NCBI GenBank assembly: GCA_017394705.1
Contig: JAFPXH010000005.1
Span: forward strand, 186,001 to 250,000
Direction: 5' to 3'
DNA from: Paludibacteraceae bacterium
GTDB taxonomy: Bacteria; Bacteroidota; Bacteroidia; Bacteroidales; Paludibacteraceae
Length of the DNA: 64,000 nucleotides
A program made the translations under genes and the position numbers. The notes below the pieces were generated by a model, which was not told the origin of the DNA, made no database searches, and saw only the letters and a program-made list of their open reading frames with translations. Each line of letters opens with the position of its first letter. Position 1 is the first letter of the stretch. This document shows, one piece after another, positions 8,353 to 18,700 of this stretch.

Positions 8353-11123
8353 AAAAGCTCTTTTCTATTGTGGCAGCCGCTCTTATGAGCGTAGCCATGT
8401 ATGCGGGCGACAATGACCGCGTGTGGGATTACTCCGCAGGTGCTCCTTCGAGCAAACCGGACAACGGACTGTATTACGACAGCAAAGTGACAGATGGTCC
8501 CGGTGTGAAGAATGGCCTTTACGGCATTAAGATGAACGGCTCAGGTTATGCTTATTTTACCAAACCTGCAGTAGCCGGTACACTCAAACTCGGTTTTGGT
8601 CCGCGTTCTGGTTCGAACGCTGAGAAAATGGCCATCTTGACATGGGAAGGAGATGCAGCTTCTGCAACTGTTCCAACAGGACTCAAAGGTATCGATACCA
8701 CGGGGGCACAAACAGAATATGGCTTTCAGACTATCGAACTGACTGCTGAGCAGAATAACATCTATATCAAACGTGCGGGTAGTGTGGAGTCTGTACTGCA
8801 GTATTTGCAATTCAAAGAGAAAGTGACACGTACGTTTACAGACTTTGAGATGATCATGTGCAACATGGCGGAGGAGTATGACTTCACGACGCTGCCTGAG
8901 GGCGTGACGGCAAGTGGTGCCTTTAATAACGACCAACACGGTTATCGTAATTTTATGATTGTTGTGCCCGTAGATGGTACGGTACGTTTTACTATTGGTG
9001 ACTGCAAGTATGGAAACCAAGCTATCCCGGTGAAGAACAAGAAAGGTGAGACCATCGCTTCGCTGAACTATCCGCAGGCCGGTTGCTACAAGAACGATGA
9101 TCAAAACAAAGGTAATATATTCTCATATAACTATATTGGCGAAGCAGATACATTGACGTTTGGTCCGATTCAATACTGCAACTATTTCAAAGCTGAGGCT
9201 GCAGAAATTACTCCTTGTGAAATCATCTTCAAGGACCAGAACGGTACAGAACTGGGTAGAGTCGAGACTTATGAAGGTGCTAAATTTGATGGAATACCTG
9301 CCGCGATAGTTGCTAAGTTACCGGCTGTTGCGGAAGGCAATGCGTTCCGCGGATGGTACTACACGAATGGTAAGAGAGCCATAGAGGGTGACCCTATTAA
9401 TGGCAACACTACTATCCAAGCCAAGGAAACCCCGATTGAGACAGTTACCGTAGGTTCCGTTCAGACATACGACTTCGCTAACCAGATTTTCTATCCGGAA
9501 GATCATGAGACTGTAGAAGCTAATAAGGGTGAATATTATAACAACCATGGTTGGTACTTCGCCGCAGACGGTTCTATTCGCGTGCAGGTAGCCGGTAATG
9601 CCGTTGTAATAGTTACGCTTTGCCAGTACTCGGAGAGCGGTGACGTAGTTGTAAAAGCCGATGAGACAGAGTTGAGTAAATTCAGTGTTGTTAAGAATTC
9701 CACAGCAGACGGTACCGAACTGACAGCGCAATACAAAGGCGACGCAGGCTGGTTAACTATCAGCTGGACAGCAAAGCAATATATTCATAAAGTAGTTGTA
9801 TATAACGTGTTGGATTTCTTGGAGAAAGACGAGGCAACAGGTTATTTCATTGTTCCGAGTGGTGATGCAGCTGCGTTCATCTTAGCTCTAACGCAAGCGC
9901 AGAGCGACGATAAGATCTTCCTGCCGAACGGACTCTATGACCTTGGTGAGTCAACACTGACTACAATCGGCAAGAATAACATCGCTATAATCGGCCAGTC
10001 GATGGAAGGCGTGATCATCAAGAACGCTCCGCAGAAACCTGGCATTGGAGCAACAGCTACTCTCAAGATCAACAAGAACGTGGAGAATACCTATCTGCAA
10101 GACTTGACCCTCTTCGATAACTACGATTATTACAAGAACAACGACGGAGTAGGCGTGGCGTTGCAGGACCAAGGTACGAAGACGATTTGCAAGAATGTAC
10201 GTCTGTTGGGCTTCCAAGATACTTATTATAGTAACCTGCAAGGCGCTGTGAAGTACTTCGAGGACTGCGAAATCCACGGAACAGTAGACTTTATCTGCGG
10301 TGACGGTAGCGTATACTTCAAGAACAATACTTTGGTATGTGAGAAACGTCAGAAAGATGGTGGTGGAAGCGATGCCGTAACCGCCAGCAATGCAGCTGAA
10401 GCAGATAAGGGTTATGTCTTCGAGAGTTGTTCTATCCGTTATGGAGAAGAGCAAGCAAGCAAATTGCCTGTTGTCAGTCTCGGTCGTGCATGGAACAACA
10501 AACCCAAAACTGTCTTCTTGAATACCCTTCTTGCGGATGATCTGGTAATGACAAAGGATGCAAGCGCACAGAAAGATAAGATTCAGCGCTGGACGCTTGG
10601 CGGAATGAACGTATTACCAGAGAAATTTGGCGAGTTTAATTCCGTGGACAAAGACGGCAATGTCATTTCGCCCGCAAGCAATAATGTGACCTTCGTGCTC
10701 GGCAGCAACGAAAAGCAGATGGAGACCATCCTTACTGCTGACGAGGCGGCTACTTATACCATCGATTATACCCTCGGCGACTGGGCTCCTACTGCACAGA
10801 GCGATGCGCAGCAGGCTATTTGTGAGAAGACGACAGATGAACTAGAGCCGGATGCAATTTACATGGCAGAGGCCGAAGGCGAACTGCCCATCCTTTTCAA
10901 AGGTAGTGAGTTCTATGACAAAGTGGCGCTCTATAATGGCATTGATTATAAACTACGCAAAGCCAATGGTCGCGGTGGATTCGGAGAAGTAGCAGAAGAG
11001 GGTGGTACCGAAGCCATTGACAACACCGGTGTGAATGCAAAAGCAGTAAAAATCATCCGTGACGGACAAGTAATTATCGTACGCGAGAATCGAGAGTACA
11101 CCATTCTCGGTACTCAATTGTAA
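8349..11123 (+). CDS. Large multidomain secreted pectinesterase with type IX-like C-terminal tail
   Basis: The 924-residue protein starts with a signal peptide (MKKLFSIVAAALMSVAMYAG) and a paralogous N-terminal domain (RVWDYSAGAPSSKPDNGLYY). A second related jelly-roll-like region follows, then an InlB/Flg_new-like repeat near residues 300-360 (FRGWYYTNGKRAIEGDPI), a third such region, and a CE8 beta-helix from about residue 500 with QDTYYS, GTVDFICGDGSVYFKN and LGRAWNN. The last 35 residues (VKIIRDGQVIIVRENREYTI, then LGTQL) look like a C-terminal sorting domain. It probably acts on plant pectin at the cell surface or outside the cell. Confidence 0.87.
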   Translation: MKKLFSIVAAALMSVAMYAGDNDRVWDYSAGAPSSKPDNGLYYDSKVTDGPGVKNGLYGIKMNGSGYAYFTKPAVAGTLKLGFGPRSGSNAEKMAILTWEGDAASATVPTGLKGIDTTGAQTEYGFQTIELTAEQNNIYIKRAGSVESVLQYLQFKEKVTRTFTDFEMIMCNMAEEYDFTTLPEGVTASGAFNNDQHGYRNFMIVVPVDGTVRFTIGDCKYGNQAIPVKNKKGETIASLNYPQAGCYKNDDQNKGNIFSYNYIGEADTLTFGPIQYCNYFKAEAAEITPCEIIFKDQNGTELGRVETYEGAKFDGIPAAIVAKLPAVAEGNAFRGWYYTNGKRAIEGDPINGNTTIQAKETPIETVTVGSVQTYDFANQIFYPEDHETVEANKGEYYNNHGWYFAADGSIRVQVAGNAVVIVTLCQYSESGDVVVKADETELSKFSVVKNSTADGTELTAQYKGDAGWLTISWTAKQYIHKVVVYNVLDFLEKDEATGYFIVPSGDAAAFILALTQAQSDDKIFLPNGLYDLGESTLTTIGKNNIAIIGQSMEGVIIKNAPQKPGIGATATLKINKNVENTYLQDLTLFDNYDYYKNNDGVGVALQDQGTKTICKNVRLLGFQDTYYSNLQGAVKYFEDCEIHGTVDFICGDGSVYFKNNTLVCEKRQKDGGGSDAVTASNAAEADKGYVFESCSIRYGEEQASKLPVVSLGRAWNNKPKTVFLNTLLADDLVMTKDASAQKDKIQRWTLGGMNVLPEKFGEFNSVDKDGNVISPASNNVTFVLGSNEKQMETILTADEAATYTIDYTLGDWAPTAQSDAQQAICEKTTDELEPDAIYMAEAEGELPILFKGSEFYDKVALYNGIDYKLRKANGRGGFGEVAEEGGTEAIDNTGVNAKAVKIIRDGQVIIVRENREYTILGTQL

Positions 11124-11140
11124 ATTTAATATTTGATATT

Positions 11141-12805
11141 TTGGATTGGTTTAATAATCTATTTTTCGGAACAGGGATTGCACATTCGATATTTGTGCTT
11201 GCAATCGCGATAGCCGCGGGTATATTCCTTGGTGCCAAACTAAAGGTGAAAGGAATAACCCTCGGCATCACGTGGATTTTATTCTGCGCCATCGCTTGCA
11301 GTCATTTCGGCATGACGCTTGATCCCTTAGTGGAGTCGTTTGCTAAGGATTTAGGTCTCATTCTGTTCGTTTACTCGATAGGTCTGCAAGTAGGCCCAAG
11401 TTTCTTCTCTTCTTTTGGTAAGGGTGGGCTGCGACTGAATATGTTGGCGGCCGGCATTGTACTTTTAGGCTGCGTCACGGCGTACGTGATTCACCTCATC
11501 AGCGGTGTCGATATCGCGACGATGACCGGTGTCCTCTTCGGTGCCGTGACGAATACGCCGGGACTTGGTGCCGCCGAACAGACTTTCCAGGACCTGACGG
11601 GCGCAGCGAATCCGAATATAGCCAGCGGTTATGCGATGGCATATCCCTTGGGCGTGGTAGGAATTATCGTTTCGTTACTACTGCTACGCTGGTTCTTCCG
11701 CGTCAAACTGGAGAAGGAAGAAGAGCAAGTGAAAGCAGAGAAAGGGGAAGAACAGCAAGTTATCCACTATGACATGCGTCTGACCAATCCGCAGATAGAC
11801 GGTATCCGTGTGCGCGATTTGGGTTTGTTGACACATGTAACAGTAGTCGTAAGTCGTATAATCGATATTACCGGTAATGAGTTCATGCCGGATGCAGACA
11901 CGGTTCTGCATGTGGGCGACCAGGTTCGTTTTGTGAGTGACGCTAAGAACGAGCGCACGATATTATTATTAGGCGAGTTGGCGGACGTGCAATGGGAAGA
12001 AAAAGAACGGAATATCCACCTTGTGAACCGTCATATTATTGTTACCAAGCCGAAAATCAACGGTAAGCGCATTATGGATATGAAAGTGCGCGACGCGTTT
12101 AACATCACCATCACCCGTGTACGCCGTGCCGGAATTGAACTGTTAGCTACGCCTGAATTGCGTCTTCAGATGGGCGACCGTCTGACCGTAGTGGGTGAAC
12201 AAGAAGCAGTCGACCGAATGGCCCGGGCTTTTGGAAACTCGACCAAGAAACTGGATGCACCCAATTTGGCATCGCTGTTCTTCGGTATCGTATTAGGCGT
12301 CGCGTTGGGTTCTCTTCCGATTATGTTACCGGGCTTGAGTCAACCATTCAAATTGGGATTAGCAGGCGGTTCGCTTATCGTAGCCATCCTTATGGGTGCC
12401 TTTGGTGCTAAATGGCATTTGGTTACTTATACGACAACCTCTGCGAACCTGATGATCCGCGAGATAGGCATAGCGTTGTTCCTCGCCGCGGTCGGTTTCG
12501 GCGCAGGCAAGAGTTTTATCCCGACCTTGGTAGGCGGAGGTTATGTATGGATAGGTTATGGTGTGATTATCACGATGTTGCCGCTACTTCTGATCGGTGT
12601 GGTGGCTCGCAAATGGCTTAAACTGGATTATTTTACGCTGATGGGTCTCATCGCGGGTTCGACGACCGATCCTCCGGCATTGGCCTATGCCACGAGTCAG
12701 AGTTCCGTAAACGACCGCGCGGCTGTTGCCTATTCAACCGTTTATCCGTTGACGATGTTTTTGCGCGTGTTGACCGGACAATTGATGATTTTATTATTTT
12801 TGTAA
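11141..12805 (+). CDS. YidE/AspT-type transporter with two TrkA-C (RCK_C) domains
   Basis: The 554-residue membrane protein has the AAE-family layout: five N-terminal helices (FVLAIAIAAGIFLGAKLKV onward), the motif GVLFGAVTNTPGLGAAEQTF, a cytoplasmic part with two RCK_C-like domains at about residues 205-370 (GIRVRDLGLLTHVTVV and GKRIMDMKVRDAFNIT), and C-terminal helices with GLIAGSTTDPPALAYATSQS. Family members exchange amino or other organic acids. The substrate is unknown. The start is TTG 11141 (MDWFNNLFFG), since no ATG fits. It lies 17 bp after the pectinesterase and may share its transcript. Confidence 0.85.
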   Translation: MDWFNNLFFGTGIAHSIFVLAIAIAAGIFLGAKLKVKGITLGITWILFCAIACSHFGMTLDPLVESFAKDLGLILFVYSIGLQVGPSFFSSFGKGGLRLNMLAAGIVLLGCVTAYVIHLISGVDIATMTGVLFGAVTNTPGLGAAEQTFQDLTGAANPNIASGYAMAYPLGVVGIIVSLLLLRWFFRVKLEKEEEQVKAEKGEEQQVIHYDMRLTNPQIDGIRVRDLGLLTHVTVVVSRIIDITGNEFMPDADTVLHVGDQVRFVSDAKNERTILLLGELADVQWEEKERNIHLVNRHIIVTKPKINGKRIMDMKVRDAFNITITRVRRAGIELLATPELRLQMGDRLTVVGEQEAVDRMARAFGNSTKKLDAPNLASLFFGIVLGVALGSLPIMLPGLSQPFKLGLAGGSLIVAILMGAFGAKWHLVTYTTTSANLMIREIGIALFLAAVGFGAGKSFIPTLVGGGYVWIGYGVIITMLPLLLIGVVARKWLKLDYFTLMGLIAGSTTDPPALAYATSQSSVNDRAAVAYSTVYPLTMFLRVLTGQLMILLFL

Positions 12806-12915
12806 AATCTTAATAATCGTGTATATTTTGGGTGCCTTAAGAGTGCCTTTAAAACAGGTAATTACTCCGATAAAAGTCCGTTCACTCACGTAGAAAGCAA
12901 AATCTTAATAATCGT
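12804..12915. repeat. Direct repeat AAAATCTTAATAATCGT
   Basis: The 17-bp word occurs at 12804-12820, overlapping the transporter stop, and again at 12899-12915, just before the MATE start. The copies are 95 bp apart. This may be a regulatory pair or the mark of a small duplication. I see no gene in this 116-bp gap. Confidence 0.7.
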
Positions 12916-12921
12916 ACATTT

Positions 12922-14268
12922 TTGAACCCAATAAATAAAGACATACTTCGCTTGGCGGTGCCCAGTATATTGGCGAATATAACAATCCCGTTAGTGGGGT
13001 TAGTGGACACAGCCATCATCGGTCATATCAGCGATGCCGCTGCGATAGGCGGCATAGCGATAGGCACCATGCTCTTTGACTTGCTGTACTGGAACTTTGG
13101 TTTTCTGCGAGTAGGGACCAGTGGTTTGACAGCTCAGGCCTTTGGTGAAAGTGGAAAGAGGAAAGAGGAAAGCGAAAAGGTTCCCAAGGAGTGCCGGAAA
13201 ATCTTGGCCCGAAGCCTGTCTATCTCTTTAATAGCCGCACTGTTAATATGGGCCATCCAATGGTTTTTCGTTACGGCAGTTCTGGCCATAGTGCCCTGCT
13301 CAGCCGAAGTAGCCGAGGTAGCGAAACGTTATTTCTTTGTCCGCATATGGGCAGCGCCAGCGACCCTAATGCTCATGGCGCTGAGAGGTTGGTTCATTGG
13401 CATGCAGGACACCAAAAGCCCGATGGCAATTGATATATTAGTCAATGTGGTCAATATGGGTGCCAGTTATTATCTGGCCGTCCACACACCTCTGGGCATT
13501 ACAGGTGTAGCATGGGGAACGTTCATCGCGCAATACAGCGGCCTTGTCTTAGCAGTGCTGATTATGGTGTTTAAGTACGGCATTGTGCATATCGGTTTGC
13601 GCGAGACTATCGAAGCTATGCAAGAGCCGGAGACCAAGCGGATGATGGCGCTCAACGGAGATTTGTTTATCCGATCGCTGTGTTTTATGGTGGTGTATGT
13701 GGGTTTTACGTCCATTGCCAGCAAATACGGAGACACCGGATTGGCAGTGAGTAGTATATTGATGAAGTTATTTATGCTCTTCTCCTATTTCGTAGACGGC
13801 TTTGCCTATGCGGGTGAAGCGCTTGTGGGGAAGGCATTCGGGGAGGCAAAAGAGGTTAGTGGTGAGAGATTAGAGGTGAGAGGAGTTGTACGCATACTTT
13901 TTAACTGGAGTATAGGCGTGGGATTGATTTTTACCGTCATCTATGCCATTTGGGGGAGAGAAAGTATTGAATTGATGACTAACGACGCGGAAGTATTAAA
14001 TGCGTCGCTGAGTTATATAGGTTGGCTTATAGCCATGCCCATAGTAAGCACATTGGCTTTCATGTGGGACGGCATATATGTGGGAGCGACCGCAGGCAAA
14101 GAAATCCGCAATGCCATGATTTGGGCTGCCGTGGCTTTCGTGGTTGCCTACGCGGGGTGTTTTACATGGCTGGGAATACAAGCATTGTACATTGCTTATT
14201 TTGCCCACCTGATAGCAAGAGTAATTTATTTGACAATGAAATATGAAAAAATTGTGTGTATTCATTAG
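12922..14268 (+). CDS. MATE family multidrug/Na+ efflux transporter (DinF-like)
   Basis: The 448-residue protein has 12 predicted helices. The start LRLAVPSILANITIPLVGLVD and the segment DTAIIGHISDAAAIGGIAIG are typical of MATE/DinF proteins, which export drugs or metabolites by Na+ or H+ antiport. Start TTG 12922. Two charged loops (GKRKEESEKVPKECRK near residue 77, AKEVSGERLEVRG near residue 308) are encoded by short-period GGAAAGA- and GAGGTTAGA-type DNA repeats, as if spacers had entered cytoplasmic loops. The 3' end overlaps the next gene by 26 bp. Confidence 0.88.
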   Translation: MNPINKDILRLAVPSILANITIPLVGLVDTAIIGHISDAAAIGGIAIGTMLFDLLYWNFGFLRVGTSGLTAQAFGESGKRKEESEKVPKECRKILARSLSISLIAALLIWAIQWFFVTAVLAIVPCSAEVAEVAKRYFFVRIWAAPATLMLMALRGWFIGMQDTKSPMAIDILVNVVNMGASYYLAVHTPLGITGVAWGTFIAQYSGLVLAVLIMVFKYGIVHIGLRETIEAMQEPETKRMMALNGDLFIRSLCFMVVYVGFTSIASKYGDTGLAVSSILMKLFMLFSYFVDGFAYAGEALVGKAFGEAKEVSGERLEVRGVVRILFNWSIGVGLIFTVIYAIWGRESIELMTNDAEVLNASLSYIGWLIAMPIVSTLAFMWDGIYVGATAGKEIRNAMIWAAVAFVVAYAGCFTWLGIQALYIAYFAHLIARVIYLTMKYEKIVCIH

Positions 14269-14680
14269 TATATTGGCCTTGTGTGCCGTTAGTCTGGTAT
14301 CTTGTCAAGACCAAGTACAGCAAGTATCCGGTGCTTACTCGTATAAAATCAGCGGTAGTGTAATCGTTGATGAAGATACAGTTGTGTTATCCGATGAAAT
14401 AGGGGCATTGGATATTATTCACGTCAATCAGGATAGTGCCCTGATGACCTTCAATTCTTTGTTAGGCCCGGTATATGCCACGCAAGCACAGATAAAAGGC
14501 AAGCAGATATTTTTGACTCCTTATAAGCGCAATCTAACTGTGCAATCCAAAGATTATGCAGTAACGGTGACAGGTAACGGCACCATCTATGACAAGACTA
14601 TTCTGTTCTCATTGGATTATGCAGACGAGGTCAATAAACTGACAACCGATACATTGATAATGCTATGCAAAAAGAACTAA
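14243..14680 (+). CDS. Small lipoprotein of unknown function
   Basis: The 145-residue protein has a lipoprotein signal (MKKLCVFISILALCAVSLVSC with lipobox LVSC). The mature part (YSYKISGSVIVDEDTVVLSD onward) is rich in beta strands and looks like a small lipocalin- or NigD-like fold, though I cannot name a family. It overlaps the MATE gene by 26 bp and the RND adaptor gene by 16 bp, so it is part of the efflux operon and may be an accessory protein. Confidence 0.7.
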   Translation: MKKLCVFISILALCAVSLVSCQDQVQQVSGAYSYKISGSVIVDEDTVVLSDEIGALDIIHVNQDSALMTFNSLLGPVYATQAQIKGKQIFLTPYKRNLTVQSKDYAVTVTGNGTIYDKTILFSLDYADEVNKLTTDTLIMLCKKN

Positions 14681-15708
14681 TCATAGGTTTGGCACTTTGT
14701 CTAATGGGCTGTGCAGCGCATGACAAGACGAAGCAAGAACAAACACCGCTACGTGTACAGGTAACAGTCATTTCCCCGCAGACAGGGAATAGTTCCTCGC
14801 GCTATGTGGGAACGATAATACCGCTCCATGAAACACCGCTCTGTCTTCAGACGACGGGGCGCGTTACAGAAATCAAATGTAAAGATGGCGATAAAGTGCG
14901 TAAGGGTCAAGTTCTCCTACGCGTTGACGATACACAGGCCCGCAATGCGGTTAATACGGCAGAAGCAGCGTTACGTCAAGCGCAGGACGGTTATGACCGT
15001 GTAAAACAGGTTCATGCCAAAGGGGCTGTCACAGACCAGAAAATGGTGGAGGTAGAGAGTCAACTTGCACGCGCGCGCTCCATGTGCGCTGCTGCGCAAC
15101 AACAACTGAACGAGTGCACGCTCACCGCGCCATGCAATGGCATAGTCAGCGGATTGACTATCGAAATAGGTCAGGCAGTGATTCCCGGCATTAAAGTGCT
15201 GTCCCTGTTAGACCAGTCTGCGTTATGCGTACGTTTTACCGTACCGGAGGGAGAAGTGCGCTCAATCCACGTTAATGCCGGCCATCTGACGGCCAACGGC
15301 GCCGTAGAATGCACGGCAGTTGATACCGTCTTACCTATCAGCATCACGGAGAAAAGCGTTACTGCCAATCCTGTGACACATACGTATGAAGTAACAGCGC
15401 GTGTGCTGGGCGGCACTGATGTGTTGTTGCCCGGAATGGTTGGAAAAGTGACGCTTGACGACACCAAAACAGCACACCCCAAAGATGCGGAAAAAGAGCA
15501 TATCATCGTTCCGGCGCATTGTATTCAATTGATGCCCTCCGGTCACACCGTCTGGGTGGTAGAGCAGGGTAGAGCTCGCCGCCGTGAGATAACGATTGGC
15601 GGCTATCAAGCCGGAGGCGTATTAGTTCAATCAGGACTACATGCCGGCGACACCCTAATCACAGAGGGCTATCAGAAAATCTATAACGATTGTTTAGTAA
15701 CAGAGTGA
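14665..15708 (+). CDS. RND efflux periplasmic adaptor (membrane fusion protein, lipoprotein)
   Basis: The 347-residue HlyD/AcrA-type adaptor bridges an RND pump and TolC. It has a lipobox (LCLMGC), a first beta/biotinyl-like strand (GRVTEIKCKDGDKVRKGQVL), an alpha-hairpin rich in coiled coil (residues about 90-150), the returning lipoyl half (LTAPCNGIVSGLTIEIGQAV) and beta-barrel segments up to QSGLHAGDTLITEGYQKI. The stop TGA overlaps the GTG start of the pump gene by 4 bp. Confidence 0.92.
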   Translation: MQKELIIGLALCLMGCAAHDKTKQEQTPLRVQVTVISPQTGNSSSRYVGTIIPLHETPLCLQTTGRVTEIKCKDGDKVRKGQVLLRVDDTQARNAVNTAEAALRQAQDGYDRVKQVHAKGAVTDQKMVEVESQLARARSMCAAAQQQLNECTLTAPCNGIVSGLTIEIGQAVIPGIKVLSLLDQSALCVRFTVPEGEVRSIHVNAGHLTANGAVECTAVDTVLPISITEKSVTANPVTHTYEVTARVLGGTDVLLPGMVGKVTLDDTKTAHPKDAEKEHIIVPAHCIQLMPSGHTVWVVEQGRARRREITIGGYQAGGVLVQSGLHAGDTLITEGYQKIYNDCLVTE

Positions 15709-18700
15709 AAGTTAGAGCACACATAGAAGGGGCCATGCGCCAACATGGAATAGTGATTGCACTATTCCTATTGCTCATGGGCTTTGGCATATGGTCGCTA
15801 CCCCAACTCAATAAAGACGAGTTCCCGCAGTTCACTATCCGTCAAGGCATTGTGGCAGCCATCTATCCCGGCGCAACAGCGCAAGAAGTGGAAGAACAGG
15901 TGACTATACCTCTGGAAGATTATATCAATTCATTCGAAGAGGTAGATAAAGAACAGACGTATAGCATAAGCGAAGACGGCATTGTGTATGTATATGTTAT
16001 GATTCGCACTACTGTTCGTGACAATGCAGGAGCTTGGACGAAAATAAGAGCAGGCCTGCCGTTGCTACAGAAAACAAGCCTTCCTACGGGGGTATTACAG
16101 ACAGTAGTAGTGGATGATTTCGGGAATACATCCTCATTGTTGATTGCCGTTGAAAGTGACCAACGCAGTCCTCGCGAATTAGAGCAGTTTGCCAAACAAG
16201 TGTGCACGCGACTGCGGACTATTCCCGAGATGGGTAAGCTGCGCATAATGGGTCAGCAGACAGAGGAAATAGCCATCACGATAGATCCGGAATATGTGTC
16301 GATGTATGGTATTAACCCCTCTTCCATACAGGCGCAGATGGCACTGCAAGGTTTGCGCACAATTGGAGGAAAGAGTGAAAGCGATGGCGCATTACAAGTG
16401 GAGATTCCTTATCAGTCAGAGTACGAGATGCAGGAACAGATTGTATGGGCAGATCCATCCACCGGTGCGCTCATCAGGCTTAAAGATATAGCAACCATTG
16501 AGCGTCGCTACCAGAAACCGGACAAATATGTTGAGCATGAAGGGGCTTCGTGTCTCATTCTCAATCTCGAGATGGTTCCTGGTAATAATATTGTGGCATT
16601 TGGTGCAGAGGTGGACAAGCAATTGGCAGAATCGTCCAAACTGTTGCCTCCGGATATTCAATTTCACCGCATAACAGACCAGCCGAAAGTGGTGAACGAT
16701 TCAGTCGTTTCATTCCTGCGAGACATCGTTATCTCTATTTTGGTTGTTATCGCGGTCATGCTCCTTCTTTTCCCGCTTCGCACGGCTTTGGTAGCAGCTA
16801 CCGGATTACCTGTGTGCACGGCTATATGTATCGGAATGATGTATATCACGGGCATTGAGCTGAATACCGTTACATTGGCGGCGCTTATCTTCGTATTAGG
16901 AATGATTGTGGACGACTCAGTGATTGTCATCGACGGTTATACTAATCTCTTGGAGAGACGCCACTCACGCTGGTACTCCGCGGTTGTCAGTACGAGTCTG
17001 CTGTTTGTGCCGATGTCATTGGCAACCTGCGCCATTAGCGGAATGTTCTTCCCCATGACGCGCATTATTACGGGACCTTTGGGCGAATTCGTGCAACTCT
17101 TCCCATGGGCAGTTCTCTTTGCCTTAGGCGCCAGTATTTTCTACGCCTCGTGGGTAACGCCTTATCTTTCCTTCCGCTTTATCAAGCACAGTGATGGCGA
17201 TTTAAATCTCTTTGAGCGGGCGCAGAATAAGTTCTTCACTCGCTTGCAGAACGCCTATAAGCGTCTTCTCCAGCATTGTTTTGACCATCCTGCGTTTGTA
17301 TGGACGTTGCTTGTCTGCTCATTGGGTATAGGCTTATTCCTCATGACCCGTCTGAACCTGCAGTTGCTGCCTAAGGCGGAGCGTGAGTTTTTTGCCGTGG
17401 AGATTCATCTGCGAGAGGGCGCGACTTTAGCACAGAGTGCCAGCGTGGCAGACTCATTGGCCTCCATCCTACGCGCCGACCCGCGTGTTCAGAGTATTAC
17501 TACTTTCGTTGGCCAGTCCTCGCCGCGTTTCCATGCCACATATACGCCTCAAATGCCGCATACCAATTATGCGCAGTTAATAGTGAACACGGCTTCCGGT
17601 AAAGCGACCTCACAAATACTTAATGAGTATAGTGCACGCTATGAAAACTATTTCCCCAATGCTTATGCGCGGTTCAAGCAACTGGATTATCAGGCAGTTA
17701 AAAACCCGTTAGAGGTGCGTGTACAGGGAGAGAATTGGGACGAAATGGAGGTTTACGCGGATAGTATTATGCGCTTTATGGTGCAGCAACCGGAACTGCA
17801 GTGGGTTCATTGCGACTATGATAACATGGCGGCCTCTTCGCGTATCATTCTTAAACCCGACGAGGCAACGAGGTTAGGATTGACAGAGACGATGCTCTCG
17901 CTTTATCTGCGTCAAGCAACGCACGGCGCGACCATCACTACTTTATACGAAGGCAGTTATGGGGTGCCGGTAGTCCTTTATACGGCGGGCATGGATACAA
18001 TGAACGCGGAGCAGTTAGGAGCCATCCAAGTACCGACGGCTATTCCGAGTGTGTGGGTGCCCTTGCGCCAAGTAGCGAACATTGAACCCGCTTGGCATCA
18101 TACATCGATAGAAAGACGGAATGCCGTAAGAACAATCACTATCGGTGCAGATCTCCGAGGGTCCACCAGTTCAGTGGACGCCGAGCGAAAAGTTCGTAAA
18201 TGGGTAAAACAGAATATAAAAGAACTGCCGGAAGGTGTATCCATTAAATATGGTGGTCTGTCGGCTATCAACGGAATGATAGTGCCGCAAATACTATGGT
18301 CCGTTGTGGCGGCTCTGGCGGTTATGTTAGTGCTTCTGCTGTACCATTTCGGGAAGATCGGTTTGGCGTTGCTGGCCCTATCTAGTGCCTCTCTCTGCCT
18401 TTTCGGTGCTATGCTCGGCTTATGGATATTCCAGCTGGACATATCCATCACGGCCGTCTTGGGAACTGTAAGTCTGATCGGTATAATTGTCCGCAACGCC
18501 ATTATGATGTACGAATATGCGGAGGACAGTCGTAAGTACAAACAGATGACTTATCGTGACGCTGCTTTTCATGCAGGCTTGCGCCGTATGCGCCCGGTTT
18601 TCCTTACCAGCGCTACTACCGCATTGGGTGTGCTCCCGATGATTTTGGCTCACACCAGTCTATGGATGCCGATGGGAGTGGTCATCTGTTTTGGCACTAT

